Positions 32,542-43,549 of a stretch of DNA of 64,000 nucleotides are shown here, one piece after another. Below the pieces are notes generated by a model. That model was not told the DNA's origin, did not search any database, and worked only from the letters and a program-made list of their open reading frames with translations. Source of the stretch: Mesorhabditis belari. Lineage: Eukaryota; Nematoda; Chromadorea; Rhabditida; Rhabditidae. The stretch covers positions 512,001 to 576,000 of the forward strand of contig CAUEEP010000742.1 of NCBI GenBank assembly GCA_958450365.1, written 5' to 3'. The first letter of the stretch is position 1, and each line of letters begins with the position of its first letter. The translations under genes were made by a program, and so were the position numbers.

Positions 32542-34603
32542 TGCTCTCTTTTCCTCTAGCGTTTTTCTTGCCAATGCCCATAGTATAGTTTCTAATAGCA
32601 AGAATCGCTTAGCTACTTTTCAGACCATGACTCGTACAAAATCTTATTCATTTCTTGCTATTACCGAGACATGGCTAGACGACTCTCTAGTTTCCTCTAT
32701 TCTTGACCCTAGTGACTTTTACCATATTATTAGATGTGATAGAGCTTCTTCCACTAAATCGCATGGTGGCGGTGTTGTGTTTTTGCTACTTAAGTCTTTT
32801 ACCCACCATGTAATTTACTGCAGTTCCATCTTTAACTGTGAAATTATAATTGTAGATGTTTATCTTGGCAGAAAGGTTCGTTTTCTTGTCGTTTATCGGC
32901 CCCCTAGCGTGAATTATGCTGATACTTCTCGTCTTTTTGATCATTTATCACTTTTCTTGCATGATTCGGAAGTCAACATTTTACTAGGCGATTTAAATTT
33001 TCATGTGACCTATTCTAATGACAAATTTGTGTTTGATAAGTACCACCATCCCACCATTTTGCTACAAGATTTCCTTATTACATGCTCCCTATTTATTTTA
33101 AACACATTTGCTACCTTCTGCCGTTCATTTTCTATTTTAGATCTGGTCCTGTCTGATTCCCCTGATATCATCATGGAGTTGAAGCGATTGGAGCCTCTTC
33201 CTGGATCTGACCATTATGGGATCACGTTCAAAATTGGAGGACGGCAATTTTCGACTCCTCCGCGGAAAGGTTGCGTGCATTTTGATTTTAATCCCGACCA
33301 AGCGGCTCTTTCCCTCTTAAACTCCCTTAGAGGGAACTCTTTCTGCTCTAGGACAAATTCTATAGATGATGACTATAATTTTCTCTGTTCTAAAATCCTC
33401 CTTGCCATAGAAAACTCCTGCACTCACCCTGTAAAATTAGCCCCAAATCATATTACGAGAGCTAAAGCAAGACTTCTGCATTTTTTTGAAAGATCAAATT
33501 ACGCAAATCCTCTGGTTGACCCACTAGTAATCAAAGAACAGCGCAAGCTCTCGAAATTTTGTCAAAAGTTTGAGGCAAACATTGAAAGGAAAGCTGTTTA
33601 TTCGAAAAACAGCAAGTCTTTCTTCTCCTATTTAAGCTCTAAAACAAAAGATCGAAAGATAGTCTCCAATTCTTTCGTTGATCCCTTAGACAGTAGTAAA
33701 CTTATTTCCAATCCCAGTACAATCGTCACTGAGTTTGCCAAATTCTTTCATAGTGTATATACGGTTACAGATAAAAACGAATAGTGTCCGGGCTTTCCGG
33801 TAAAACAAATTGACGTGGAGCCAGATTTCTTAATATGTGTAGCGGACATTGAGAAAGCTTTTTCTAAATTACGGCCTAAAAAGTCGTCTAGTCCAGATAA
33901 CCTCTCAGCTTTTGCTATTAAGAGACTTTCTAGAGTGCTTACCTACCCTCTTTTAAAACTTTTCAACAAAATTCTTCTCATTTCAGATGTCCCCTCTTTT
34001 TGGAAACAATCTTTAGTTATTCCCCTTCTCAAAAAGTCTCCTAAAAACCTTTTCAGTAACTATCGTCCCATCTCTTTAACCTCCCCTGTATCCAAACTTT
34101 TTGAAATTATTATCAAAGATAAAATTACAGCTCATCTTGATAAGTATGAACTTATCTCCGACTATCAATTTGGTTTCCTTAAAAATAAGTCCACCACTTA
34201 CCAGCTTATTTTAGCTTACCAAGAGTTCTTTAAGGCCGTGGATCAAAAACAACGCAAGCACTATCAGCTTGCAGCTGTGTTTTTAGATTTTGCTGAAGCT
34301 TTCGACTCTGTCCCTATTAAATTCTTAATTCACAAACTACACGCATATAAAATCTGCCCCTCCATGATTTCAGTTATCGAAAGTTTCCTTACTCAGCGAA
34401 CTTTCAAAGTTCTTCTAAACGATTCTCTCTCCCCTTCCTTTAATTGCTCTAGCGGTGTACCCCAAGGAAGTATTCTGGGTCCTATACTTTTTACAATTTA
34501 CATTAATGATTTAGCTGAATTAAACTTTTCATCTAGGGACTCATCTATCTGGCTTTATGCTGATGACGCTAAACTAACCTTTAAAATTCCCATCAGCCGC
34601 TAA
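32540..34603 (+). CDS. LINE ORF2: endonuclease and reverse transcriptase, broken
   Basis: An APE-type endonuclease comes first: ITETWLDDSL, HGGGVVFLLL, VVYRPPS, LLGDLNFH, ILDLVLSD and GSDHYGI. The reverse transcriptase follows: YRPISLTSPVSKLFE, YQFGFLKNKST, VFLDFAEAFDSVP, SSGVPQGSILGPILF and LYADDAKL. This set and spacing point to the CR1/jockey group. The frame is open from 32402, with the first conserved residues near 32540. One in-frame TAG (33782-33784) separates the two domains. After YADD the conserved frame shifts by one base at about 34590 (AAKLASLRDAMSDLDLV continues in the next phase), and the element stops. Confidence 0.9.
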
Positions 34604-34651
34604 GCTTGCTTCTTTAAGAGACGCCATGTCAGATCTTGATCTGGTTGAAAC

Positions 34652-35045
34652 TCTGCAAAACTCCAAAACTCGTTTCAGACGGCTTTCCCTGGAATTTGCT
34701 ATTGTGGACCAATGATTACCGCTTCGGTGGCTGTACAAATGAGGATTCCCAATGTTCAAAGTGGGATTTTTGACTGAGAAATGCCAACAATAAAGCTTGA
34801 GTCTTTTCGTCTACCGACAATTTGTTTATTCTTTTACATTGTAATCATGCAAATAGTGTTTAGATATGTTGCACTTTGCCATTGCCATTTTCAACCAACA
34901 CTCCTCTTTCTCTTCAATCATCATGTTGTTTAGCATTGTGGCGTTTCGGCAGAAAATCATCGCCTTCTTTATCCGAAATATCCCAGCGAATCGAATTCTC
35001 ATTCGCCAATCGGCTGTGGCTTAAAGAGAGATTTTTTGAAATAAA
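34652..35045 (+). pseudogene. Partial SRH copy (exons 7 and 8)
   Basis: Nearly identical to 31058-31445: exon 34680-34761 and exon about 34865-35025 with the same splice sites. The last exon has a deletion near its end, so the reading stops at QSAVA instead of QSAVATR. With no upstream exons this cannot make a receptor. Confidence 0.88.
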
Positions 35046-36190
35046 GTTATTCAATAGTTGAAAAGAAGGCAAGCTTTTACATCCAGGAATCTTAGCCGGC
35101 TTTAGGGCTTGTAAACAAAGGCCAAGCCAAGCCAAGCCAGGTCAGGCAGAAACTGGTCAAAAGCAACTAAAATCCTCGTGAATCCAGAGACGAACCAAGC
35201 TGACAGTAAAGCCAGTCTTGCCTTGCCTTGCCTTGCATTTTTTGAACTATTTTTGTTACAACTCTACTTTTCATCATTTCAAAATCTTTCTCAATCGATA
35301 GATCCGGAAAAAGATTTCGAATCGAGCCCTTTTTCCCCCTTCAATGTCTTCCGTGGCCGTTTCTCTGTGCATTGCTGTTTTTTTCTTTGGCTAGTAAGAA
35401 AAAGGCGGCAAAAAAATGGGGGATGGGACGGTCGGGGGTTGTGTGGGGACGACGTTTTTTTTCAAGGCCATTTCAAAAGGTTTCCCCTTGCTCATCACCC
35501 TCAACATCTTTTCCCTTTTCCCCAATTTCCCTTCTCGGTGCTTTGTCCTCTTTTGTGGATACCTCATGAGACGGTCTTTCTTTTGAAAGAATGAGAAAAT
35601 GAACGATCAGAGCGCCGATTTTCATAGCCTTGGCCTGGCAGAGGGCCAAGGAAAGGGATGGGAATCGAGATTTGGACTATTGTAGGGCTATTGTAGGACT
35701 ATTGTAGGACTATTGTAGAACTATTGTAGGACTATTGTAAAATCGACTATCTACTGAGTGATATAATGGTTTTTTTAAAGTAAAAACAAAGCGTTCTTGT
35801 GTGTAGTACAATGTGTAGTCTATTGAAATTTAGAATTGCAAAAACTTAAAGGTAGAAGTGAATGTAAAACGTTGAAGAAAAGAAAAGAGACATTTATTCA
35901 AATCGCACGTGGGTGTGATTTGAATAAGTGTCTCTTTTCTTTTCCACAAATGGAAGAGAAAAGACAAAAAGGTTAAGGGAAATGAAATGAAATGGGGATT
36001 CAATGAAATGGCACATTCAATTCCTGAATAACATGCTTTGTGTGAAGGAAAGAAGCGATTTTGGGTCATGACAATGAGAAGACAGAGTTTGAACGTTGTC
36101 GTTGAACGTTCAACATTGAAAGTTGAACGTCTATTTTTCAATTCTAGCTGCTAAGGCAACGAGGCAATTGGTACAAAATGTTCATAGTAT
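35046..36190. other. Gene-poor stretch with small tandem repeats
   Basis: Contains CCAAGCCAAG and TTGCCTTGCC short repeats near 35.12 and 35.22 kb. An AGGACTATTGT minisatellite lies at 35680-35740. A palindrome of AAGAAAAGAGACA-type sequence lies at 35873-35942. The open frames at 35.2-35.6 kb are C/T-rich and have no support. Confidence 0.5.
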
Positions 36191-36195
36191 GATAT

Positions 36196-36535
36196 TATGC
36201 AATGTTCTACCGTTCTACCGTTATCCTAGGCACTATTCAATGTTCTACCGTTATCCTAGGCACGATTCAATGTTCTATCGTTATCCTAGGCACTATTCAA
36301 TGTTATATCGTTATCCTAGGCACTATTCAATGTTCTATCGTTGTCCTAGGCACTATGCAACGTTCTACCGTTATCCTAGGCACTATGCAATGTTCTACCA
36401 TTATCCTAGGCACTATTCAATGTTCTACCGTTATCCTAGGCACTATTCAATGTTCTACCGTTATCCTAGGCACTATTCAATGTTCTACCGTTGTCCTAGG
36501 CACTATGCAACGTTCTACCGTTATCCTAGGCAACT
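36196..36535. repeat. 30-bp minisatellite, unit TTCTACCGTTATCCTAGGCA plus CTATTCAATG
   Basis: About eleven copies, 85-100% alike. Because the period is 30, two frames stay open and give decapeptide repeats. No start context, splice site or unique coding flank supports translation. Confidence 0.92.
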
Positions 36536-36632
36536 TTCTACCAAAATATTCATTCTTTATTCTGCGCTAACTTCGCCTTGCAAGCAAGTCTAGTTTAAAT
36601 AGTTTAAATCGTTTTTTTTACAACCAAACAAG

Positions 36633-37022
36633 TCATATATCTATTAACTGCTTAATCGAATGATCGTAAACATAAGCAGCCAGCTGGCTTGTCGACATTC
36701 GAGCAACAAAGCCACAGATGTCTTTCTGAAAATCGCAATCACTTTCCACGCGGTCAAGGCTACTGTTTATGCGAAAAGCGATCAACAGCAAAGAAAATAG
36801 AGATCTTTGAGAATCTAAATGATCAACATCTGCTTTATAGTCTTTGTACATTGAAAGTGGAAACGCATGATTTCTAGTGTACGAAATCTCGTCGCGCTTT
36901 TTTATCGCTTGTTTATCGATTGATTCCAATCTAGAGAGTCTAGAGAGTTCTTTCGTTTTCAACATTTCCTTTTCCTTTTCCTTTTCAATCAACTTTTCCC
37001 CAAACCAACCTCTCAAGGTCAT
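36633..37022 (-). CDS. Hypothetical 129-residue protein
   Basis: Uninterrupted minus-strand frame with balanced composition. The basic first half (EKLIEKEKEKEMLKTKEL) suggests a short coiled coil. The second half has mixed complexity (DFQKDICGFVARMSTSQLAA) and ends KQLIDI. No hydrophobic leader and no recognised family. Introns cannot be excluded: AG/GT pairs exist inside it. It may be a chance frame, but its composition differs from the minisatellite frames around it. Confidence 0.4.
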   Translation of the reverse strand: MTLRGWFGEKLIEKEKEKEMLKTKELSRLSRLESIDKQAIKKRDEISYTRNHAFPLSMYKDYKADVDHLDSQRSLFSLLLIAFRINSSLDRVESDCDFQKDICGFVARMSTSQLAAYVYDHSIKQLIDI

Positions 37023-37029
37023 ATTGCCT

Positions 37030-38240
37030 ATAGAAATGGGACAATTGATTGACCAAAAATGACTTTAAGAGACAAGAAAAGTGACGTATTTATTGAAAAA
37101 ATGGGTTTTAGAAGAAAGATTATTTAGTGATAACATTAGTGAGTGACATTAGTGAAAACTAAATAATATATAGTACAGTAGAAAAAAAAACGATTTTGAA
37201 CTAACAAATCAAAGAAATCTAATTGTTGAAAAAGTCTATAGTTTTAGCTTTTTACAGATTTGATTATAAAAAGCGATAAAAAATTTGTTTAAAAGAATGT
37301 AAATAGATTTAATGAATTTAGCTTGTTTAATGGTTTAATTAAACTCTTTGAATCTAATTCTTTTGAATTCTTGATTCATTGAATTCTTGATTCAAATGGT
37401 TTAATGATTTAGTCTAATGAAAAAAGCTAATGTTCCTAGTTTGCGTAGATAAAATCAACTCTAGTTTTCTTCTTGAAACATATTTAAATCAAGAATTCAA
37501 AAGAATAGGTTTAAATAGATTTAAATCAAGATTTTGGATCATTTTGACGAACAGTCTCTTGACCAACAGTTGGCTGTGATTCGAGCCGACTGGTGGAAAC
37601 GGATCACGAGGCAACTGAAGGACACGAGAACCATCTGAATGGAGGAATGGGGAATGGGGAATTGGGGAAATTTGCTTTTAAGTTTTTTGCAAATTAAATT
37701 AAATTAAATTCAACACAATTAAATCGTATCCAAATTTACATAGATAAATTTACATAGATTAAGTAAAAGTATGGAAATATATGAAAATTCGAAATGACAC
37801 CGAGCTGAGTATGGATCTAGTCATGATCACTTTTTTGGGACATGACTCAGAGCCAGACCCAGCCCTGAATCGCTTCTTTGAATGAATGGAGTATGTAGAT
37901 CGAATAGATAGATCAGAATGAATAGATTAGATGCGGAGAAAGGGGTAAAAGATGACTCTTATGTACCCATCCATCCAACAGGCAGATGTCCGTCTTGTAA
38001 GAAGAATGGGGCGGAGCTTTGCTTTGCTAGTACACGAGAAAACCCTCAGGGTATGGGAAAACAGGTGCCCAATAGAGATTCGATATCAAGAGCGTTAGGA
38101 ATTGTACTGACAAGGATCTAGCATTAGGAATTGTACTGACAAGGGGAAAATTGGGAAAGTGGGATGGGTTGATGGAAAAGTAAAGTTTTCTAACAAGATT
38201 CGTGTCTTTGTAACAATAAGATTTGAATTTGAAAGCTGAA
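37030..38240. other. Intergenic, one possible terminal exon
   Basis: On the minus strand a strong acceptor, TTCCTCCATTCAG, at about 37640 precedes a 45-codon open reading (SRVLQLPRDPFPPVG) that ends with a stop near 37500. No partner exon was found. The remainder is AT-rich. Confidence 0.25.
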
Positions 38241-38247
38241 TCTTTCA

Positions 38248-38465
38248 ATTTTCTCTAATAGTCGTGCACCCCAGCCGAGCCGAGTTGATGACTATTTACG
38301 GCTTTCAAAGTTTTCCCAGAAGTCCAACACTCAAATCCCCCCCCTAGATCTGATCGTCAGCTACATTTTCCGCCCTCACATTGATAGGTTCTGATAAGTG
38401 GTTCTCGAGATTTCGAGGAATTTAAGCGACGCTCTGGGTGCACTACTATTAGAGAGTAGACGGTA
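38248..38465 (-). mobile_element. MITE-A copy 5
   Basis: Inverse orientation to the 11-kb copies. Interior TTCCGCCCTCACATTGATAG instead of the usual GATGTGGGG form, shared with copy 6. Confidence 0.85.
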
Positions 38466-38507
38466 TATTATTCCAGGTTAGGCTAGTAGATCAGACTAAT
38501 CTATTTC

Positions 38508-38716
38508 CCCTAATATTTCCCGGTGAGCCGAGTTGATGACGATTTTACAGTTTCCAAGTTTTCCCAGAAGTCCAACACTCAAATCCCCCACTAGATCTGA
38601 TCGTCAGCTACATTTTCCGCCCTCACATTGATAGGTTCTGATAAGTGGTTCTCGAGATTTCGAGGAATTTAGGCGACGCTTACGGCGCACTACTATTAGA
38701 CTACACTACTATACGG
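38508..38716 (-). mobile_element. MITE-A copy 6
   Basis: Neighbour of copy 5 with the same subfamily changes and decayed ends (CGCACTACTATTAGAC). The pair probably arose by local duplication. Confidence 0.8.
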
Positions 38717-38719
38717 TAC

Positions 38720-39470
38720 GTGAAAGTTTTTACTCTTAAATTTACTTATTAAATCTTGCAAAATCGATTTTTAACTTTAGCTTATAGTTAGAACTATTTT
38801 CTAAAGCTCATAAAGTTGTTCAAAGTTTTTAAACCATAAATTTAACACAGCCAAAATAAAACTGGACTCTTTGAACGTGTTCAACTTGAACTTTAAAAAG
38901 AGAAAGGATTATGTTTTGTATTGAATTGAGTAGAACTTCTATAATAATACACTTTTAATTCAACAATGCTATTTCTACAGTATTCTATAGTCTATACAGT
39001 AATTCATAGTGCATACAATGTACTAAAGTACTCAGTACAAACAAGGGAAAAAGTATAAACGAAATGAAAAACCCAATTACTGTAGAACCCTTTTCCAAAA
39101 TTTACGGACAGTCATCGCTTTTTGAGAGCAAGGGAAAAGGTTAGAAGGGAGCAAATGAGGCGGTGGGTGGAGGCTGAGTCGAGGCTGTCCCCCCTTGCTC
39201 ACCCCTTCACCCCTTCATCCCCCTCATCCCTGTAAAGGACATGCCTGTGCTCTGTCTATCTCTATTCTGTCCTCTTTCTCCTTTTTCTATTCGAGGACAA
39301 CGACCCTTTCTCTGAGAATCCTTTCTGCCATCGCTCAATGGAGCAAGAGAAGGAAGAGAAGCGAAAAAAAAATGGGGGAGCAGCGATTCGCGCGCGCGCC
39401 AAAAAAAATTCGAATCACGACCCTGAAAATCGTGAAGAAAAAAAAGAGGTTCTCTTGCTAAAATAAATAT
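38720..39470. other. No gene recognised
   Basis: AT-rich to 39.1 kb, then a C-rich stretch (39.18-39.25 kb) and a CGCGCGCGCC run at about 39388. A promoter is possible but nothing identifies the gene it would serve. Confidence 0.3.
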
Positions 39471-39479
39471 AATGAATTG

Positions 39480-39720
39480 AGGGTAAAACCGAGCAAAACA
39501 GAGCTAAAACAGAGCCAAACAAAGCAGCCAAAACCGATCCAAACAAAGCCAAAGCCGATCCAAACAAAGCCAAAACCGATCCAAACAAAGCCAAAGCCGA
39601 TCCAAACAAAGCCAAAACCGATCCAAACAAAGCCAGAACAGAGCCAAACAAAGCAGCCAAACCAAGCCAAAATCGAGCGAAAACCGAGCCAAACAAAGCC
39701 AAAACAGAATAAGAACAAAT
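39480..39720. repeat. CCAAACAAAGCCAAAACCGAT minisatellite
   Basis: Array of a 21-bp unit at its core with shorter variants at the ends. Frames through it are open because the period is 21. Confidence 0.85.
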
Positions 39721-40009
39721 TGGACAAGAAAATCCTGTAAAAATAAGCCTAAAACGATAGCATAAGCTTAGGATAAGAACTGAAAGTGTTTTGAGAAAAA
39801 AAAAGCACCGTCAGCCCCACACCCTACCATTTTCTCCTCAAAAAAAACCCAGAAAAAGAAGAACGTTTTTTCGATCGTTTCTCCCCCAAATTTCCCATTC
39901 TCTTTTTTCCCGTTTCCTTTCATTTCTTTCATTCTTTCATTTCTTTCATTTCTTTCATTCATTTCACCCGTCACCCTCAAAATGGCACAGTGTGTGCATG
40001 GGAAAGTGC

Positions 40010-40112
40010 AAGCTCTCTCTCTCCCTTCCTCCCTTCCTCTCCTCCTCCCTTCCTCCCTTCCTCTCCTCCTCCCTTCCTCCCTTCCTCCCTTCCTCTCTTC
40101 CTCTCTTCCCTT
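40010..40112. repeat. CCTCCCTT polypyrimidine repeat
   Basis: Strand-biased C/T tract made of CCTTCCTCCCTTCCTC units. Confidence 0.9.
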
Positions 40113-40309
40113 TTACTAGGGTCGATAGATCTGCCTGTCGTTTTCTACACTTTTTCGATATTTTTCGAAAAAAGTCTTATTTCTCTGCTACTTATGTGAA
40201 TTCTCACTTACAGAAAAATCGAGCGCAAAAAAAACTGGAATTTTCAGATCAAAGGAAAGAATTGGTAAATATAAAGGTATCGATTTTTGAGCAAGAAGTA
40301 CTTTCTGCT

Positions 40310-41055
40310 TAAAAGTAACTCAAAAAAAGAAACAAATACATCGGTCTACTGTATCAGAAAGAGTGTTGTTTTTTGTTTTTTTTTCTCCATCTAAGTGCAA
40401 AGCACAAAGCATAAGGAAAAGCTTTTTTTTTGCTAAAAGATTACGTCGAACAAAGTCAACAAAGCCTTCTACCTTCATTGCTGGTGCAAGGGAATACAAT
40501 TCTTGTATTAGTTACGTGTATTAGTGTATTGGGGAAAAGAATTCTTGGAGTTGATTTGAGAATAAAACTCGAGTTAGCTAATGGAATGATTGATTAAAAG
40601 TTAGAAGAAATTTAGGCAAACAAAATTTGTGAGTTTTGACCTTTTCCGATGTCCGTATCTCTCTATCTCATCCGGATTTTTAAAAGCTTAAAAGTAGCTC
40701 AAAAAAAAAGAAACAAATGCATCGGTCTACTGTATCAGAAAGAGTGTTTTTTTTTTCTCCATCTAAGTGCAAAGCACAAAGCATAGGGAAAAGCTTTTTT
40801 TGCTAAAAGATTATGAGCAAGGTCAAGACAAGCCTTCTACCTTCATTGCTGGATACACTTCATGTATTAGTTACGTGTATTAGTGTATTAGAGAAACACT
40901 TCTTGGAGTTGATTTGAGAATAAAACTCGAGCTAGCTAATGGAATGATTGATTAAGGGTTAGAAGAAATTTAAGCAAAAAAGCATTTAAGCATTTGTGAA
41001 AAGTTTAGACCTTTTCCGGTGTCCGTATCTCTCCATCTCATCCGGATTTTTAGCG
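40310..41055. repeat. Tandem duplication of about 370 bp
   Basis: 40310-40690 and 40691-41055 align almost throughout (ACATCGGTCTACTGTATCAG, later TCTCATCCGGATTTTTA). They differ by short indels in T runs and in the middle. No coding frame. Confidence 0.85.
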
Positions 41056-41734
41056 CCCTTTTAACTCCCTTTTTAACTCCCTTCTCATTGAAATTTCTCC
41101 ATTATTTTTGGCGGGAAACTTTCAGTGAATGAAATCAGAAGAAATCACAAAAACGTTTGCTCATTTATTTTTCGATTCATTTAACAGCAAAGAAGAAGAA
41201 AAAAGGTTGGGCGATTGGGCGCCAAAATGTGTCCGCCTTTTTTGAAATGAAAGATAACGTCTCTTTTTCCACCTTTTCAAGTCAAAGAAACAAAAAATCT
41301 TATTGCTAAAAGCTGAAAGGAAATGGCGGGAAAACTGTTGAAAACTGTTCAAAATTTTTCCTTCTTTAGATCCATTTTGTTGGCCGCATTTTCAGGAAAC
41401 GGATTTCTAGGGATCAAAAAAAAAGTGATGCATCATGATGCCATTTGTGACACTTTTTTGCTATCTCATTTTCAAAACCGATCTGACATCATTTCTCAAT
41501 GATGAATCGGCGAAATTTGCATGCATGTATCGTATTCACTTTGTCCAAAAAAAAAATGGTACCAACCAAAGGGCAAAGCAATCTCGTGAATCACTCCTCT
41601 TTTCCACAACAACATTGGTACCAATATTGGGAAAAACAAGCAAAAAGATGTCTAGAGTTTTATGCGAAAATATCCTAGAATCCTCGTCTTAAAGATAAAT
41701 CAAAAAAGTTGGATAGATTGGAGAAAGGAATACA
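41056..41734. other. No gene recognised
   Basis: AT-rich. Scattered open frames of 60-85 codons have no splice or motif support. Confidence 0.35.
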
Positions 41735-41737
41735 AAG

Positions 41738-41930
41738 CATTGCCCACCGCCATTGCCACAGCATTGCCCACCGCCATTGCGACAGCATTGCCCACCGCCA
41801 TTGCGACAGCATTGCCCACCGCCATTGCGACAGCATTGCCCACCGCCATTGCCACAGCATTGCCCACCGCCATTGCCACAGCATTGCCCACCGCCATTGC
41901 GACAGCATTGCCCACCACCGCACTACGGGC
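41738..41930. repeat. 24-bp minisatellite, unit CATTGCCCACCGCCATTGCG plus ACAG
   Basis: Eight near-perfect copies, more GC-rich than the surroundings. Several frames are open because the period is 24; this is not evidence of a protein. Confidence 0.93.
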
Positions 41931-42204
41931 AAGTTCCTAAGTAAAAATGCGATAAAGACAGATCAAAAGTCTGAATCCTGTAAACTTTTGGGTGCACTCC
42001 AGCTAAGAAATTCGCCAAAGATAAAAAAATTCTCAGCGCTCACAAAAGAGAAATAAGCGATCGAAGATTTTAAGGTAACATCTGAGCAAATTATCTTAAA
42101 CCAAAGGGTCAAATCGCTAGACTTTTCTCGTTTTCTTTTCAAATTGAATTCAATTTACCTATATTGCTTAATACCTACCGAATTTACCTACCGAATCCGC
42201 ACTA

Positions 42205-42262
42205 GCTTGTTGGGTTCTCGGTTATCAGGCGAGCGCTCTACCACTGAACTACACTGACATGT
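42205..42262 (-). repeat. tRNA-like fragment, tRNA-Ile-like anticodon arm
   Basis: On the minus strand: GTAGTTCAGTGGTAGAGCGC (D arm with A-box), then an anticodon arm with loop CTGATAA (anticodon GAT) and stem CTCG/CGAG. The T arm is missing after GAACCCAAC, so it is a truncated pseudogene or SINE head. Confidence 0.55.
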
Positions 42263-42472
42263 GCGTCACTGCTGTCAGGGTAACGTCTTATGCCTTACTA
42301 AAAGCATTCTTTCACTGTTTTGATCTTTTTTAAGTTAGATCCTAACTTTTTGACCTTTTAAGTAGCTATTTCTTTAACCCAGCACTAGATCGATGAATTT
42401 TGAGAATTGCAAGTTAGCAAGATAACCTCAAAACCGAATCTCAGTATCTCCTTAGCTATTGCTTTCACTTGT

Positions 42473-42539
42473 ACCTGGAAATAGCTTTGATCGTAGGCCA
42501 AACAGTTGGTTTAGCTTACGATCAAAGGTATTTCCAGGT
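42473..42539 (+). ncRNA. Pre-miRNA-like hairpin
   Basis: Two 31-base arms pair at 28 positions around the five-base loop AGTTG, starting ACCTGGAAATAGCTTTGATC and closing ...GGTATTTCCAGGT. Size and near-perfect pairing fit a miRNA precursor. The pairing is equally what a tiny inverted-repeat element would give. I see no known nematode miRNA seed in it. Confidence 0.35.
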
Positions 42540-43549
42540 CATCTTACTTCTTACATCTTACATCTTACAGAAAGTCATCTTACTGTTACGACGTAAGAAT
42601 GATAAATGACGATCCAATCTACAAGTGTTATTACAATGAAATGCTAAACCTTTTATTAACAATCATTACGATATTATTGCTATATTTAAATTGAAATTTC
42701 CGTTAGACTTTTGTAGCTTTTCAAAGGGAAGACCACCCAAAAAGTCTAGACAACATTCGTTTTTTGTGTCGAGATTTCACACGACGATTTCTTAGGGAAA
42801 AACCTGGTCTATTAATGAGATCTTCCACCTCTATAAAAGAGTTTTTTCTTCTTTTTTTTCTTCTTTTTTCTTCTCAGATTCTCTTTTTCAAAATCTTCTT
42901 TTCTTTTCAAATGCCAATCTCCTCATCGACATTTGCCAATAGCAATTTCCCGTTTCTGAACGGTCTTCGCCTTTCACCGATTTCCCGTCGACAGGTGTTG
43001 GATGATCTCTCATTGTGTCAATCGAAAATTCTCGCATTTCTCCGAAAGTTCTCTTGAATTTAGCCTTAGGGAAATGTGAAATACTTGAAAAGGAATCGAT
43101 TTACCCTTCAGCGATATCTCGGTGAATTTCTCTTGGCTAGAGATTTACTCTTAAGTGTCAACAATAAGAGATCTTGTCTTTGGATTTTCCCTAGAGCTAT
43201 ATTTTAAGTTGGATTCTTAACTCTAAGCCTTTTCAAAGATCTAGAGATTGTCGAGGATTTGAATTATACTAAAAATATTATTATTGAAGCAAGAGTTAAA
43301 GCAAGAAGTTTCATATCTTCATAGATCAAAATTTGTGGTTATTTAAAAAAAAGAAACATTGAGGGAGATGTGATTGAAATGTGATTGAAGTGAAAGAGAT
43401 CATCCATTCAAAAAGTAGTTCAGTGAATCCTAGCTGGGTAACGAAAGGAAAAAAACCTGCTAATCCGGTGAAAATTTCAGGGAAAAATTCAATTTCCATG
43501 ATTTTCTAAGAAAAATCCTTTTGAATAAAGAATGTTGAAGCTGTTTTTT
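42540..43549. other. No clear gene; one candidate exon
   Basis: A 48-codon reading starts at ATG 42910 (ANSNFPFLNGLRLSP) and ends at 43056, with higher complexity than its surroundings. It might be a small gene or first exon; no continuation was found. Confidence 0.25.

Larger units (their letters stand above)
32010..34651 (+). mobile_element. CR1-like non-LTR retrotransposon, 5' complete, 3' lost
   Basis: About 2.64 kb holding an ORF1-like frame, an endonuclease and most of the reverse transcriptase finger/palm region. Homology ends soon after the YADD box. No 3' UTR or terminal repeat is present. It replaces the part of the duplicated receptor segment that would correspond to about 26689-31058. 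Confidence 0.88.

Noticed and set aside
35178..35594. 138-codon frame
   Set aside because: Dominated by C/T-rich low complexity (Phe, Leu, Ser), with no splice partner or motif.
36123..36593. 156-codon repetitive protein in the 30-bp array
   Set aside because: The period is a multiple of three, so stops are simply absent from the unit. Two frames are open and no start context or unique coding sequence adjoins.
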